DNA of 29,895 nt from a virus: positions 1-29,895 of IMG/VR virus record IMGVR_UViG_3300049032_000060, one strand, 5' to 3'. Shown here piece by piece: positions 4,641-11,436 of the stretch (positions within the stretch are counted from its first letter, which is position 1; each line of letters starts with the position of its first letter). Made by a program: the position numbers and the translations under genes. The notes beneath the pieces are model-generated. The model searched no databases, was not told the origin of the DNA, and was given only the letters and a program-made list of their open reading frames with translations.

Positions 4641-6137
4641 ATGAACACCCGGGACGATGATGTCGCGCGCCTGCGCGTGCCGCCGCACTCCGAAGAGGCA
4701 GAGCAGAGCGTGCTCGGTGCGCTGCTGCTGGACAACGCCGCCATGGGCCGCGTGTCGGACCTGCTGCGCGCCGACGACTTCTACCGCCACCAGCACGCGA
4801 CCATCTACGCCGCGATCAGCACGATGCTCGATGAGCACCAGGTGGTCGACATCGTCACGCTGCACGAGAAGCTCGACGCCGCCGGCCAGGCAACGCACTG
4901 CGGCGGCATGGCCTACCTGAACTCGCTGGCCCAGAGCGTGCCCAGCGCGGCCAGCATCCGCCAGTACGCCGAGATCGTGCGCAGCCGCGCCATCCTGCGC
5001 CGCGTGATCTCGATGACCGACGAGATCGCCACGATGGCGTTCAACGGCACCAGCGTGCCCGTCGAGACGTTGCTGTCGGACGTCGAAGAGAAGTTTGCCG
5101 AGCTGCAGCGCGAGCAGCAGCGCAAGATCCCGGACCGCCGCGTGCCCCTGCTGCGCCTGGATGCGCTGCAGGAGGCCTCGCACAGCGTGCGGTGGCTGAT
5201 CAAGCACGTCGTGCCGGCCGAATCGCTCGGCATGCTGTTCGGTGGCTCCGGCACGTTCAAGAGCTTCATCGCCCTGGACGCAGGCCTGCACGTGGCGCAC
5301 GGGCTGCCGTGGCTCGGCCGGCGCACGAACAAGGGCAGCGTGATGTACATCGCCGCCGAGGGCGGCACCGGCCTATGGCCGCGCATCGACGCGTGGCACC
5401 GCGCGCGCAACTTGCGCTGGACCGGCTTGCCGTTCACGGTGGTGCCGGTGTCCGTGGATCTCGGCACCGAGGCCTGGCGCGTGGTCGACGCAGCGCAGGC
5501 CATCGGTCAGACCCCCTCGCTGGTGATCATCGACACGCTGTCGCAGACCTTCAGCGGCGAAGAGAACAGCGCGGCCGAGATGGCGGCCTACCTGCGCCAA
5601 CTCGGCGCCCGCTTCCGTGCCCTGTGGAACTGCGCCGTGCTGGTGATCCACCACAGCGGCCACCTGGCCACGGAGCGCCCGCGCGGCTCCAGCGTCATCC
5701 GCGGCAACGTGGACTTCCTGATGGGGGTGTTCCGCGACGAGAAGGAAATGCTCGCCACCGTCAGCTGCAGCAAGCAGAAGGACGGCGACACGTTCGACGA
5801 CGTGACGTTCAGCCTCAGCAAGTTCAGGCTGGGCACGGACGAAGACGGCGACGAGGTGACATCGCTCGTGGCGCGTCACCTGACCAGCGCCGAAGAGGTC
5901 GAGGAAGCCATGCGCGTCGAGGCCAAGGCCGGCCGCGTGGGCAAGAACCAGCTGCTGCTGAGCCTCGTGCAGAACGGCATGCGCGAGTCCGACCTGCGCA
6001 AGGTCTTCGCCGACGAGTGCGGCATCGAGAACCCCGAAAGCCGCAAGCGCGTGTTCAACCGTGCGAAGGCATGGGCCATGCAACACGGCTACATCGAGGT
6101 CGCCGCGGGCATCGTCATAACCCTCAAAAAGGACTGA
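4641..6137 (+). CDS. DnaB-type helicase with RecA/RepA-like ATPase core
   Basis: 498 aa from ATG 4641 (AAGG 6 nt upstream; GTG 4593 in frame is less likely because DnaB-family proteins begin shortly before the PPHSxEAEQSVLGALLLD motif, here residues 14-31). Residues about 13-120 are the DnaB N-terminal domain. The ATPase follows: Walker A GGSGTFKS at 201-208, Walker B VIID with D298, and a sensor-like VIHHSGH with H337/H338. The core resembles AAA_25/RepA-type rather than a standard DnaB C-domain, and a winged-helix-like C-terminus follows (residues about 430-498). Expected to be the replicative helicase that unwinds phage DNA at the origin. The downstream GGGACA array is a candidate origin. 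No primase gene is visible. Confidence 0.9.
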   Translation: MNTRDDDVARLRVPPHSEEAEQSVLGALLLDNAAMGRVSDLLRADDFYRHQHATIYAAISTMLDEHQVVDIVTLHEKLDAAGQATHCGGMAYLNSLAQSVPSAASIRQYAEIVRSRAILRRVISMTDEIATMAFNGTSVPVETLLSDVEEKFAELQREQQRKIPDRRVPLLRLDALQEASHSVRWLIKHVVPAESLGMLFGGSGTFKSFIALDAGLHVAHGLPWLGRRTNKGSVMYIAAEGGTGLWPRIDAWHRARNLRWTGLPFTVVPVSVDLGTEAWRVVDAAQAIGQTPSLVIIDTLSQTFSGEENSAAEMAAYLRQLGARFRALWNCAVLVIHHSGHLATERPRGSSVIRGNVDFLMGVFRDEKEMLATVSCSKQKDGDTFDDVTFSLSKFRLGTDEDGDEVTSLVARHLTSAEEVEEAMRVEAKAGRVGKNQLLLSLVQNGMRESDLRKVFADECGIENPESRKRVFNRAKAWAMQHGYIEVAAGIVITLKKD

Positions 6138-6139
6138 TC

Positions 6140-6811
6140 ATGGCGGGACAAGAAATCGCGGAATCGGGACAAAAAACCGGGACAAACAGCCGGGACAACC
6201 TCGTGCGCGCGCGCCCAGACTCCGTCTGGGATGTCCCGGTTGTCCCGGGGGGACAAAACCGGGAGGGACAAAGCGGGACAGTGGGACAAGCGGGACAGGG
6301 ACAGGACTCCGCTGGCGCTGCGTCCATCCCAGTCCCTTTCGCGGGTGGGACAAAGAAGCTCATCCTTCCGTACCCCATCAGCGCTAACCGCTACTGGCAG
6401 AGCTTCGTGCCGCCGGGTGCACGCCGGGCCTTCGTGCACCTCAGCACCGAGGCGAAGGCATACAAGCGCTCGGTGGCCAAGATCTGCGCCGGCGTGGGCA
6501 TCACCGAGCCCATCCGTGGCCGCGTCGCCGTCACGGTGCAGCTGTACCCGCACCGGCCGCTCGACTTCAAGACCCGTCAGCGAAAGCTCGGCGCGTCGTG
6601 GGATGACAGCGTGCAGTGCCTCGACCTCGACAACGCCAACAAGGTGCTGCTCGACAGCCTCAAGGGCTTCCTGTTCGAGGACGACGCATGGGTGCGCCGC
6701 ATCTTGTCGGAGCGCATGGAGCCGGACGAGGAGGGTGCACGCGTCGTCATCACCGTCGAGCAGCTGGCGGTGGAGCGTCCGCAGCTTGACCTGCTCGGGG
6801 CCGCCGCATGA
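6140..6811 (+). CDS. rusA: RusA-family Holliday junction endonuclease
   Basis: 223 aa from ATG 6140 (AAGGA about 7 nt upstream), 2 nt after the helicase stop. The RusA fold starts at about residue 75: LPYPISANRYW (76-86), central VTVQLYP, then the catalytic acidic motif LDLDNANKVLLD with D162 and D164, and EDD with D181/D182. RusA proteins cut Holliday junctions as dimers during recombination and before packaging. Odd: about 70 extra N-terminal residues, Gly/Gln/Asp-rich, encoded entirely by the GGGACA repeat array. No alternative in-frame ATG lies between 6140 and the RusA core, so the extension is either a translated by-product of a DNA-level element or a real but disordered tail. ATGA overlap with the next gene. 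Confidence 0.9.
   Translation: MAGQEIAESGQKTGTNSRDNLVRARPDSVWDVPVVPGGQNREGQSGTVGQAGQGQDSAGAASIPVPFAGGTKKLILPYPISANRYWQSFVPPGARRAFVHLSTEAKAYKRSVAKICAGVGITEPIRGRVAVTVQLYPHRPLDFKTRQRKLGASWDDSVQCLDLDNANKVLLDSLKGFLFEDDAWVRRILSERMEPDEEGARVVITVEQLAVERPQLDLLGAAA
6145..6352. repeat. GGGACA repeat array (candidate origin iterons)
   Basis: Eleven direct copies of GGGACA start at 6145, 6166, 6179, 6192, 6250, 6265, 6275, 6283, 6292, 6298 and 6347; two inverted copies (TGTCCC) start at 6232 and 6241. Many extend to CGGGACAA. The copies fall in all three reading frames relative to the RusA ORF, so protein constraint does not explain them. Irregular spacing (6-21 bp inside clusters) excludes a simple tandem repeat or a CRISPR. 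Position directly after the helicase and inside the 5' part of the next gene parallels the lambda origin, which lies inside gene O. An alternative is a regulatory or host-factor binding array. Confidence 0.75.
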
Positions 6812-7203
6812 ACAGCATCGCCATTCGCTCAGGCGTGAATCGCGCCGACATCCACCTGGCGGCCAAGGCGATGCTCTTCGCGCTCGAAACCAGCCTGCCG
6901 ACGTCGGCACGGCTGGACCGCCTTGCGCGACTCCTCGAGGCCTTCGGCGATCCCGCGCCCAGCCAACTGCTGTCACCCGGGGGTGCAGCCGAGGTGCTGC
7001 TGCGCCACATGGTGGCCGTCGTGCAGCTGCCAGCGGAGACCTCCCAACGGCTGCACACCGCTGACACCCGTGGCCTTGATGCGGTGCGCGCCTTCCTCCG
7101 TGGACGCCTGCCGGTCAAGGTCTTCACGGACGTCGGCGCTGCCCGTCTCTACGTCGTCGTGCTGTGCCTGGCCAGGCTGGGCGACGGCGCGTCCATCCAC
7201 TGA
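6808..7203 (+). CDS. Hypothetical protein, 131 aa
   Basis: ATGA overlap with rusA indicates translational coupling. The protein is Leu/Ala-rich and mainly helical (DIHLAAKAMLFALETSL, ARLDRLARLLEAFGD, AAEVLLRHMVAVVQL), with a C-terminal hydrophobic strand or helix ARLYVVVLCLARL. No catalytic or DNA-binding motif is recognisable. Its place at the end of the replication operon, before the late region, is where an antiterminator or late regulator could be encoded, but no sequence feature supports that. Confidence 0.6.
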   Translation: MNSIAIRSGVNRADIHLAAKAMLFALETSLPTSARLDRLARLLEAFGDPAPSQLLSPGGAAEVLLRHMVAVVQLPAETSQRLHTADTRGLDAVRAFLRGRLPVKVFTDVGAARLYVVVLCLARLGDGASIH

Positions 7204-7212
7204 GGACCACCC

Positions 7213-7569
7213 ATGCCGCTGTTCGAGATCCACCACCGACACGACCACCACTTCCATCCCTGCGAGGGCACCGCAAGTGTTCTCGCTTCCATCGCGGCCC
7301 TGGCCGTATCCATCGAAGCCCTGAAAGGCACCATCGCCATGAACCACCAAGAGACCAACCAAGCGCTGACCGAAGTGCAGACCGCACTGACCGAGGCCGG
7401 CACCGAGATCGCCGAGAAGATCCAGAGCCTGGAGGACCAACTGGCCAACGCCGGCAACCTGAGCCCCGAGAACGCAGCGCTGCTCAACGACGTCCGCAGC
7501 CGCGCCCAGGCCTTGGCCAACATCGTGCCGAACGCCACGGGCGGCGGCGAAGAGCAGCCGCAGGGCTGA
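7213..7569 (+). CDS. His-rich, coiled-coil protein, 118 aa
   Basis: ATG 7213 has GAGG about 7 nt upstream. The N-terminus carries a cluster H7, H8, H10, H12, H13, H15, C17, a potential metal-binding patch. A short hydrophobic helix (VLASIAALAVSIEAL, about 23-37) follows, then a long heptad-like coiled coil (residues about 45-95, TEVQTALTEAGTEIAEKIQSLEDQLA). An internal ATG at residue 43 could give a shorter form. Such small coiled-coil proteins are common in phage genomes without known role. It lies just before the tail-like protein and terminase. Confidence 0.6.
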   Translation: MPLFEIHHRHDHHFHPCEGTASVLASIAALAVSIEALKGTIAMNHQETNQALTEVQTALTEAGTEIAEKIQSLEDQLANAGNLSPENAALLNDVRSRAQALANIVPNATGGGEEQPQG

Positions 7570-7577
7570 GCCCAGCC

Positions 7578-8342
7578 ATGAAGGTGACCGCCATCCTCGA
7601 AGGCTTGAAGGAAACGCAGCAGAGCCTGCGCGGCTTCAGCGACCGCAGGATGGCGGCCACGCTGGCCACCGCACTGACCCGCACCGCAGTCGAAGTGCGG
7701 GCCGGTGTCCAGCAGGAGCTACCCCGGGTCTTCGACAGGCCCACCCCGTACACCGTCAACAGCCTGTTCGTGCGGCCTGCCCGGGCGGACAAGCTGGAGG
7801 CCGAGGTCTTCTTCAAGGACGAGTTCGGCACGAGCCGACTCGGCATCCCGGCCACAAAGTACCTGCTGCCCGAAGTGCGCGGCGGTGCTCGCCGCAGCAA
7901 GGCTTTCGAGAAGGCCTTGCGCCAAGCCGGCGTGCTGCCCTTCGGCCGCTTCGCCATGCCAGCCGCCGGCGCGCAACTCGACGCCTATGGCAACGTGAGC
8001 AGGGGCCAGCTCGTCCAGATCCTGAGCCAGCTGCGCATTACGCGCACCGCTGGCCACCAGCGCAACCTCGGCTTCGGCGCCAAGGGCATCGCTGCGCAGC
8101 GCAAGGCAGGCGGCCGCTTCTTCGTCAAGCGCGATCGCAAGGGCGGGCCACCCGGGATCTACCAGCGCGAGCTCATCGGGCGCAATGCCACGCCTGTGTT
8201 CATCTTCACCAGGCCGCCCAGCTACAGCCCACGCTTCCCGTTCGAGGCCATCGCAGGGCGCATCGCTGACGCCAAGCTGAGCGGGCACGTGCGCAGGGCC
8301 ATTGCCGAGCAGGCAGCGCGGCTCTTGGCGAGGGGCGGGTGA
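7578..8342 (+). CDS. Tail-completion-like protein (gpZ/gp10-like), 254 aa
   Basis: Starts at ATG 7578, 8 nt after the previous stop. Residues about 15-90 (MAATLATALTRTAVEVRAGVQQEL, FDRPTPYTVNSLFVRPA, VFFKDEFG) and about 110-150 (RRSKAFEKALRQAGVL, LDAYGNVSRGQLVQIL) match, from memory, a protein often annotated as a phage tail protein and related to the lambda minor tail protein Z group; the C-terminus (GIYQRELIGRNATPVFIFTRPPSYSPRFPFE) is typical of that group. Lambda Z acts late in tail assembly. Here it lies upstream of the terminase instead of among the tail genes. The function is therefore tentative. Confidence 0.6.
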   Translation: MKVTAILEGLKETQQSLRGFSDRRMAATLATALTRTAVEVRAGVQQELPRVFDRPTPYTVNSLFVRPARADKLEAEVFFKDEFGTSRLGIPATKYLLPEVRGGARRSKAFEKALRQAGVLPFGRFAMPAAGAQLDAYGNVSRGQLVQILSQLRITRTAGHQRNLGFGAKGIAAQRKAGGRFFVKRDRKGGPPGIYQRELIGRNATPVFIFTRPPSYSPRFPFEAIAGRIADAKLSGHVRRAIAEQAARLLARGG

Positions 8343-8371
8343 TGCGCGTGGGTCCCTCTGCAGGACTGGCC

Positions 8372-8399
8372 GGCGCGGGTAATTCGGGCCCCGCCTTTT
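8372..8399 (+). terminator. GC hairpin with T-tract (possible terminator or part of cos)
   Basis: GGCGCGGG (8372-8379) can pair with CCCCGCC (8389-8395), with one bulged C, followed by TTTT (8396-8399). It lies in the 87-bp gap between the tail-like gene and terminase small subunit. This would stop early transcription before the late genes. In lambda-type phages the cohesive-end site lies exactly here, so the same sequence could belong to cos. The sequence alone does not separate the two. Confidence 0.45.
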
Positions 8400-8429
8400 C
8401 GCTAGTGACTGGCCGCTGAACGACGGAAT

Positions 8430-8894
8430 ATGGAATGCGGCCTCCCTCAGAAGCAGATTGCCGAACACCTGGGCATCAAGCAGCCCCAGGTTTCGAAGCT
8501 GATCGAGCGTGGCATGCCGACGGCATCGCTGGAGGCTGCAACCGCGTGGCACAAGGCCAACGTCCGCCCACGCGTGAAGCCGCAGGCCCGGCAGGCCCAA
8601 GCCGCGGCAAAGCGCGCCGCACCTGACCCGTACCAGGTCGCGCGCACCCAGCGCGAGCAGATCGACGTCGAGACGGCCCGGCTGGCGCTGCTGGAGCGCC
8701 GGAAGGTGCTGGTGCATCGCGATACGGTCCGCGCTGAGCTGGCCCGCCACCTGTCCACGCTGCGCGAGGCGCTGCTGCAGCTTCCAGTGCGCCTGCAGTC
8801 GGTCCTGGCGCAGGAGCAGGACGAGGCCAAGGTGCACGACCTGCTGCAGGACGAGGTGGACCTGCTGCTGGAACGCATCAGCGGGGTTCTGTGA
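8430..8894 (+). CDS. Terminase small subunit (Nu1-like)
   Basis: 154 aa; an in-frame TGA at 8406 limits the start to ATG 8430, although the ribosome site is weak. Residues 5-50 form a winged-HTH DNA-binding domain: LPQKQIAEHLGIKQPQVSKLIERGM then a helix TASLEAATAWHKANV. The remainder is a long, charged helix region (ARTQREQIDVETARLALLERRKVL, ELARHLSTLREALLQLP) typical of Nu1/DUF1441-type small terminases, which bind the packaging site as oligomers and recruit the large subunit. The stop overlaps the large-subunit start by one base, as expected for the pair. Confidence 0.85.
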   Translation: MECGLPQKQIAEHLGIKQPQVSKLIERGMPTASLEAATAWHKANVRPRVKPQARQAQAAAKRAAPDPYQVARTQREQIDVETARLALLERRKVLVHRDTVRAELARHLSTLREALLQLPVRLQSVLAQEQDEAKVHDLLQDEVDLLLERISGVL

Positions 8895-10903
8895 TGCAGG
8901 CCGACGCCGACGTCGTCATCACCTTCGAGGCCGACTCGCGCGCTCTGGCCGCCGAACTGCTGCGCGAGTTCATGACGCCGCCGCCGCGGCTCACCGTCAC
9001 GGCCTGGGCCGTGCAGAACCGGTTTCTCGGGCCGAGCGAGAGCGCGGAGCCAGGCCAATACCGCATCGATCGCACGCCCTACGCGCAGGAGCCGCAGGAC
9101 TGCATGAGCCCGCGCAGCACCGTCGAGGAGGTGGTGCTGATGTGGGCGGCGCAGACCTCGAAAACCACCGTCTTGCTGAACTGCCTGGGCGCCACGATCG
9201 GCACGAACCCGGGCCCGGTGATGATCGTGTGGCCCACGAACACGGTGGCCAAGCGCAACAGCAGGCAGCGCATTGCGCCCCTGCTCACCGAGAGCCCGCA
9301 GCTGGCCGAGAAGGTGGCGTCGAACCGCTCGCGCGACAAGGCAAACACCACGCTGCTGAAGGAGTTCGACGGCGGCATCCTGGTGATCGCCGGCGCGAAC
9401 AGCGCGGCAGACCTGCGCTCGACGCCGGTGCGAGACCTCTACCTCGACGAGATCGACAACTTCCCGCTGGACGTCGACGGGGAAGGCGACCCCGGCAAGC
9501 TGGCCGAGGCGAGACAGACCACCTTCGCCCGAAAGAAGCGGCTGAAGAGCTCGACCCCGACGACGAAGGACTTCAGCCGGATCGAGGCCGCCTACGAGGC
9601 CTCCGACAAGTGCCGGTACCACGTCGCGTGCCCTCACTGCGGCACGTACCAGCCGCTGGAGTTCGGCGCCGACCAGCACCACGGCCTGAAGTGGGACAAG
9701 GACGCCGCCGGCGCGCCGGTGCCCAGCAGCGTGCGCTACGTGTGCGCCGCCAGCGGCTGCGAGATCCGCGAGCACCACAAGCGCGCCATGCTGGCCGGGG
9801 GCGTGTGGGTCGCGGAGAAGCCAGGCGCACGCGGCGGCAAGGTGCGCGGCTTCCACCTCAACGGCCTGTATTCGCCGCTGGGCTGGCTGTCCTGGCAGCA
9901 GATCGCGCAGGAGTGGTACGAGGCGATGCAGGCCGTGGCCAAGGGCGACGTGTCGCTGCTGCGCGTCTTCGTGAACACGCGCCTGGCCGAGACCTTCGAA
10001 GAGCAGGGCGACCGCGCCGATCAGCACGCGCTGCGCAAGCGCGCCGGCGACTGGCCGCTGCGCGTCGTCATCGTCGGCTGCGTCCTCACGCTGGGCGTCG
10101 ACGTGCAGCGCGATCGCATCGAGGCCCGCCTGTACAGCTGGGCGCGCGGCATGGAGCGCCAGCTGGTGGACCGCGCCGTGTTCTACGGCGATCCGACGCG
10201 GCCGGAGAGCGAGAAGGGCAGCGCCTGGGCTCAGCTCACGGAGTACCGCCGCACGCCGGTGCACAACTCCGCCGGCGTGGCGGTGCCGCTGCTGGCCACG
10301 ATGGTCGACTCGTCGGACGGTCACTCGACGCAGGCGGTCTACGTCTACTGCCGCGAGCACCTGGCCGAGAACGTGCACGCGATCAAGGGAGCCAGCACCA
10401 CGGGCAAGCCGATCATCGGCAAGCCGAAGGAACAGCTCGTGAACTGGCGGGGCCAGCAGATCGCGAAAGGCGTGAAGCTGTGGCCCATCGGCACCGACAC
10501 CGCGAAGGCCGAGATTTACGGCCGGCTGCGCGTCGTCGCGCCAGGTCCGGGCTACGTGCACCTCTCGAAGCACCTGCCGGCCGACGAGTTCGAGCAGATC
10601 ACGTCCGAGCGCCTGGTGACGCGCTACGTCAAGGGCCGGCCACGGCTGGAGTGGATCCTGCCGCCCGGCAAGCGGAACGAGGGCCTCGACTGCGCGGTGT
10701 ACGCGCTGGCCGGCGCGCACTGGATCGGCATCGACCGATGGCGCGATGGCGACTGGGAGCGGCGCGAGGCGCTCGTGCGGCCGGCGCGCGCTCCCGAGCC
10801 TGACCCGCAGGAGAAGCCGCGCGCCCACCTGGTAGCGGAGGGGCCGAAGACGAAGATCAGCGGGCTCAGCAGCATGGCGCGGTTCGCCCGCACGGGGCGG
10901 TGA
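8894..10903 (+). CDS. Terminase large subunit, GpA family
   Basis: 669 aa from ATG 8894, which overlaps the small-subunit TGA. ATPase: Walker A-like Q87-T-S-K90-T-T (the deviant form seen in lambda gpA) and Walker B DLYLDEID with D185-E186. A four-Cys zinc site (C246-x2-C249, C284-x4-C289) follows, as in the GpA family. The C-terminal nuclease region has LGVDVQRDRIEARLYSW, MVDSSDGHSTQAVY and LDCAVYALA, supplying the metal-binding Asp residues. It pumps DNA into the prohead and cuts concatemers, most likely at cos as GpA-type enzymes do. Length is close to lambda gpA (641 aa). High confidence. Confidence 0.96.
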   Translation: MQADADVVITFEADSRALAAELLREFMTPPPRLTVTAWAVQNRFLGPSESAEPGQYRIDRTPYAQEPQDCMSPRSTVEEVVLMWAAQTSKTTVLLNCLGATIGTNPGPVMIVWPTNTVAKRNSRQRIAPLLTESPQLAEKVASNRSRDKANTTLLKEFDGGILVIAGANSAADLRSTPVRDLYLDEIDNFPLDVDGEGDPGKLAEARQTTFARKKRLKSSTPTTKDFSRIEAAYEASDKCRYHVACPHCGTYQPLEFGADQHHGLKWDKDAAGAPVPSSVRYVCAASGCEIREHHKRAMLAGGVWVAEKPGARGGKVRGFHLNGLYSPLGWLSWQQIAQEWYEAMQAVAKGDVSLLRVFVNTRLAETFEEQGDRADQHALRKRAGDWPLRVVIVGCVLTLGVDVQRDRIEARLYSWARGMERQLVDRAVFYGDPTRPESEKGSAWAQLTEYRRTPVHNSAGVAVPLLATMVDSSDGHSTQAVYVYCREHLAENVHAIKGASTTGKPIIGKPKEQLVNWRGQQIAKGVKLWPIGTDTAKAEIYGRLRVVAPGPGYVHLSKHLPADEFEQITSERLVTRYVKGRPRLEWILPPGKRNEGLDCAVYALAGAHWIGIDRWRDGDWERREALVRPARAPEPDPQEKPRAHLVAEGPKTKISGLSSMARFARTGR

Positions 10904-10905
10904 CC

Positions 10906-11154
10906 ATGGATGATCGTCGCGACATCGTTCGCTGGATCGCCGACTGGCTGCTGGCCGACGAGGAGAGCATCACTCAGACGCTGGAGCTCCGATGCGAACG
11001 CATGGAGCGCGCTGCGCGCGAAGTTTGGGGTGGGCAAGACGTGTGGGTCAATCGCACGATGGAGGGCAAGGTCGGCAGGCCCCCTGCTTCGCAGCAGATA
11101 CCGCAGGACGACGAGGCGCGTGCGCTGCGCTACCGCCTGCTGCGGCGCCGCTAA
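10906..11154 (+). CDS. Hypothetical protein, 82 aa
   Basis: ATG 10906 follows the terminase stop by 2 nt with GGGGCGG (10894-10900) 5 nt upstream; a GTG at 10900 in frame is less favoured. N-terminal amphipathic helices (IVRWIADWLLADEESITQTLELRCERME) are followed by AREVWGGQDVWVNRT and GKVGRPP. The WGGQ.VWV segment faintly resembles the start of Mor-type activators, but the DNA-binding C-terminus would be missing. Not assigned. It is the last gene before the promoter-like element at 11162. Confidence 0.6.
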   Translation: MDDRRDIVRWIADWLLADEESITQTLELRCERMERAAREVWGGQDVWVNRTMEGKVGRPPASQQIPQDDEARALRYRLLRRR

Positions 11155-11161
11155 TCCCCCC

Positions 11162-11190
11162 TTATTTCGGGCGCCGGCGGTGCCTATCCT
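11162..11190 (+). promoter_or_regulatory. Late-promoter-like element A
   Basis: TTATTT (11162-11167) and TATCCT (11185-11190) are 17 bp apart. The first box is preceded by AATCCCCCC and followed by CGGGC; the same layout is repeated at 12975-13003. AT-rich boxes are rare in this GC-rich genome. Predicted transcription would begin at about 11197, next to the ATG at 11199, which has no Shine-Dalgarno, so the neck-protein message may be leaderless. Confidence 0.55.
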
Positions 11191-11198
11191 GCGCGCCC

Positions 11199-11432
11199 AT
11201 GGCAGGAATCACCCTCGCGCAGGCTCAAGAGCAGCTCGCCCTATACCTGGCCGCGGAAGCGGCGGTGCTGACGGGCCAGTCCTACCGCATCCAGACGCCG
11301 CAGGGCGAGCGCGAGCTGCGACGCGCCAACCTGGCCGAGATCCAGGAAGGCATCAAGACCTGGAACGATCGGTGCGCGACCTTGAGCACGGCCACCGGCA
11401 GTCGCCGCCGCGTCATCGTCCCCGCGGGCTGA
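11199..11432 (+). CDS. DUF6148-like / gpW-like head-tail connector, 77 aa
   Basis: ATG 11199, preceded by a promoter-like element and no ribosome site. The protein (MAGITLAQAQEQLALYLAAEAAVLTG, YRIQTPQGERELRRANLAEIQEGIKTW) matches, from memory, the DUF6148 pattern found between terminase and portal in many temperate phages. Size, alpha-beta-alpha layout and position correspond to lambda gpW, which joins the filled head before FII and the tail attach. Role by analogy: head completion. The C-terminus is basic (TGSRRRVIVPAG), as expected for a protein near packaged DNA. Confidence 0.75.
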   Translation: MAGITLAQAQEQLALYLAAEAAVLTGQSYRIQTPQGERELRRANLAEIQEGIKTWNDRCATLSTATGSRRRVIVPAG

Positions 11433-11436
11433 TGCG

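Noticed and set aside
6145-6352. CRISPR array
   Set aside because: Repeat unit only 6-8 bp with irregular spacing and two inverted copies; no direct repeats of 20 bp or more, no unique spacers of constant length, no cas genes.
8447-10828. 793-aa open frame on the minus strand
   Set aside because: Exactly opposite the terminase subunits, whose motifs are clear. Composition is that of an antisense frame.
10906-11154. Mor-type transcription activator
   Set aside because: Only a faint W-G-G-Q-x-V-W similarity, and the DNA-binding half of Mor would be absent.
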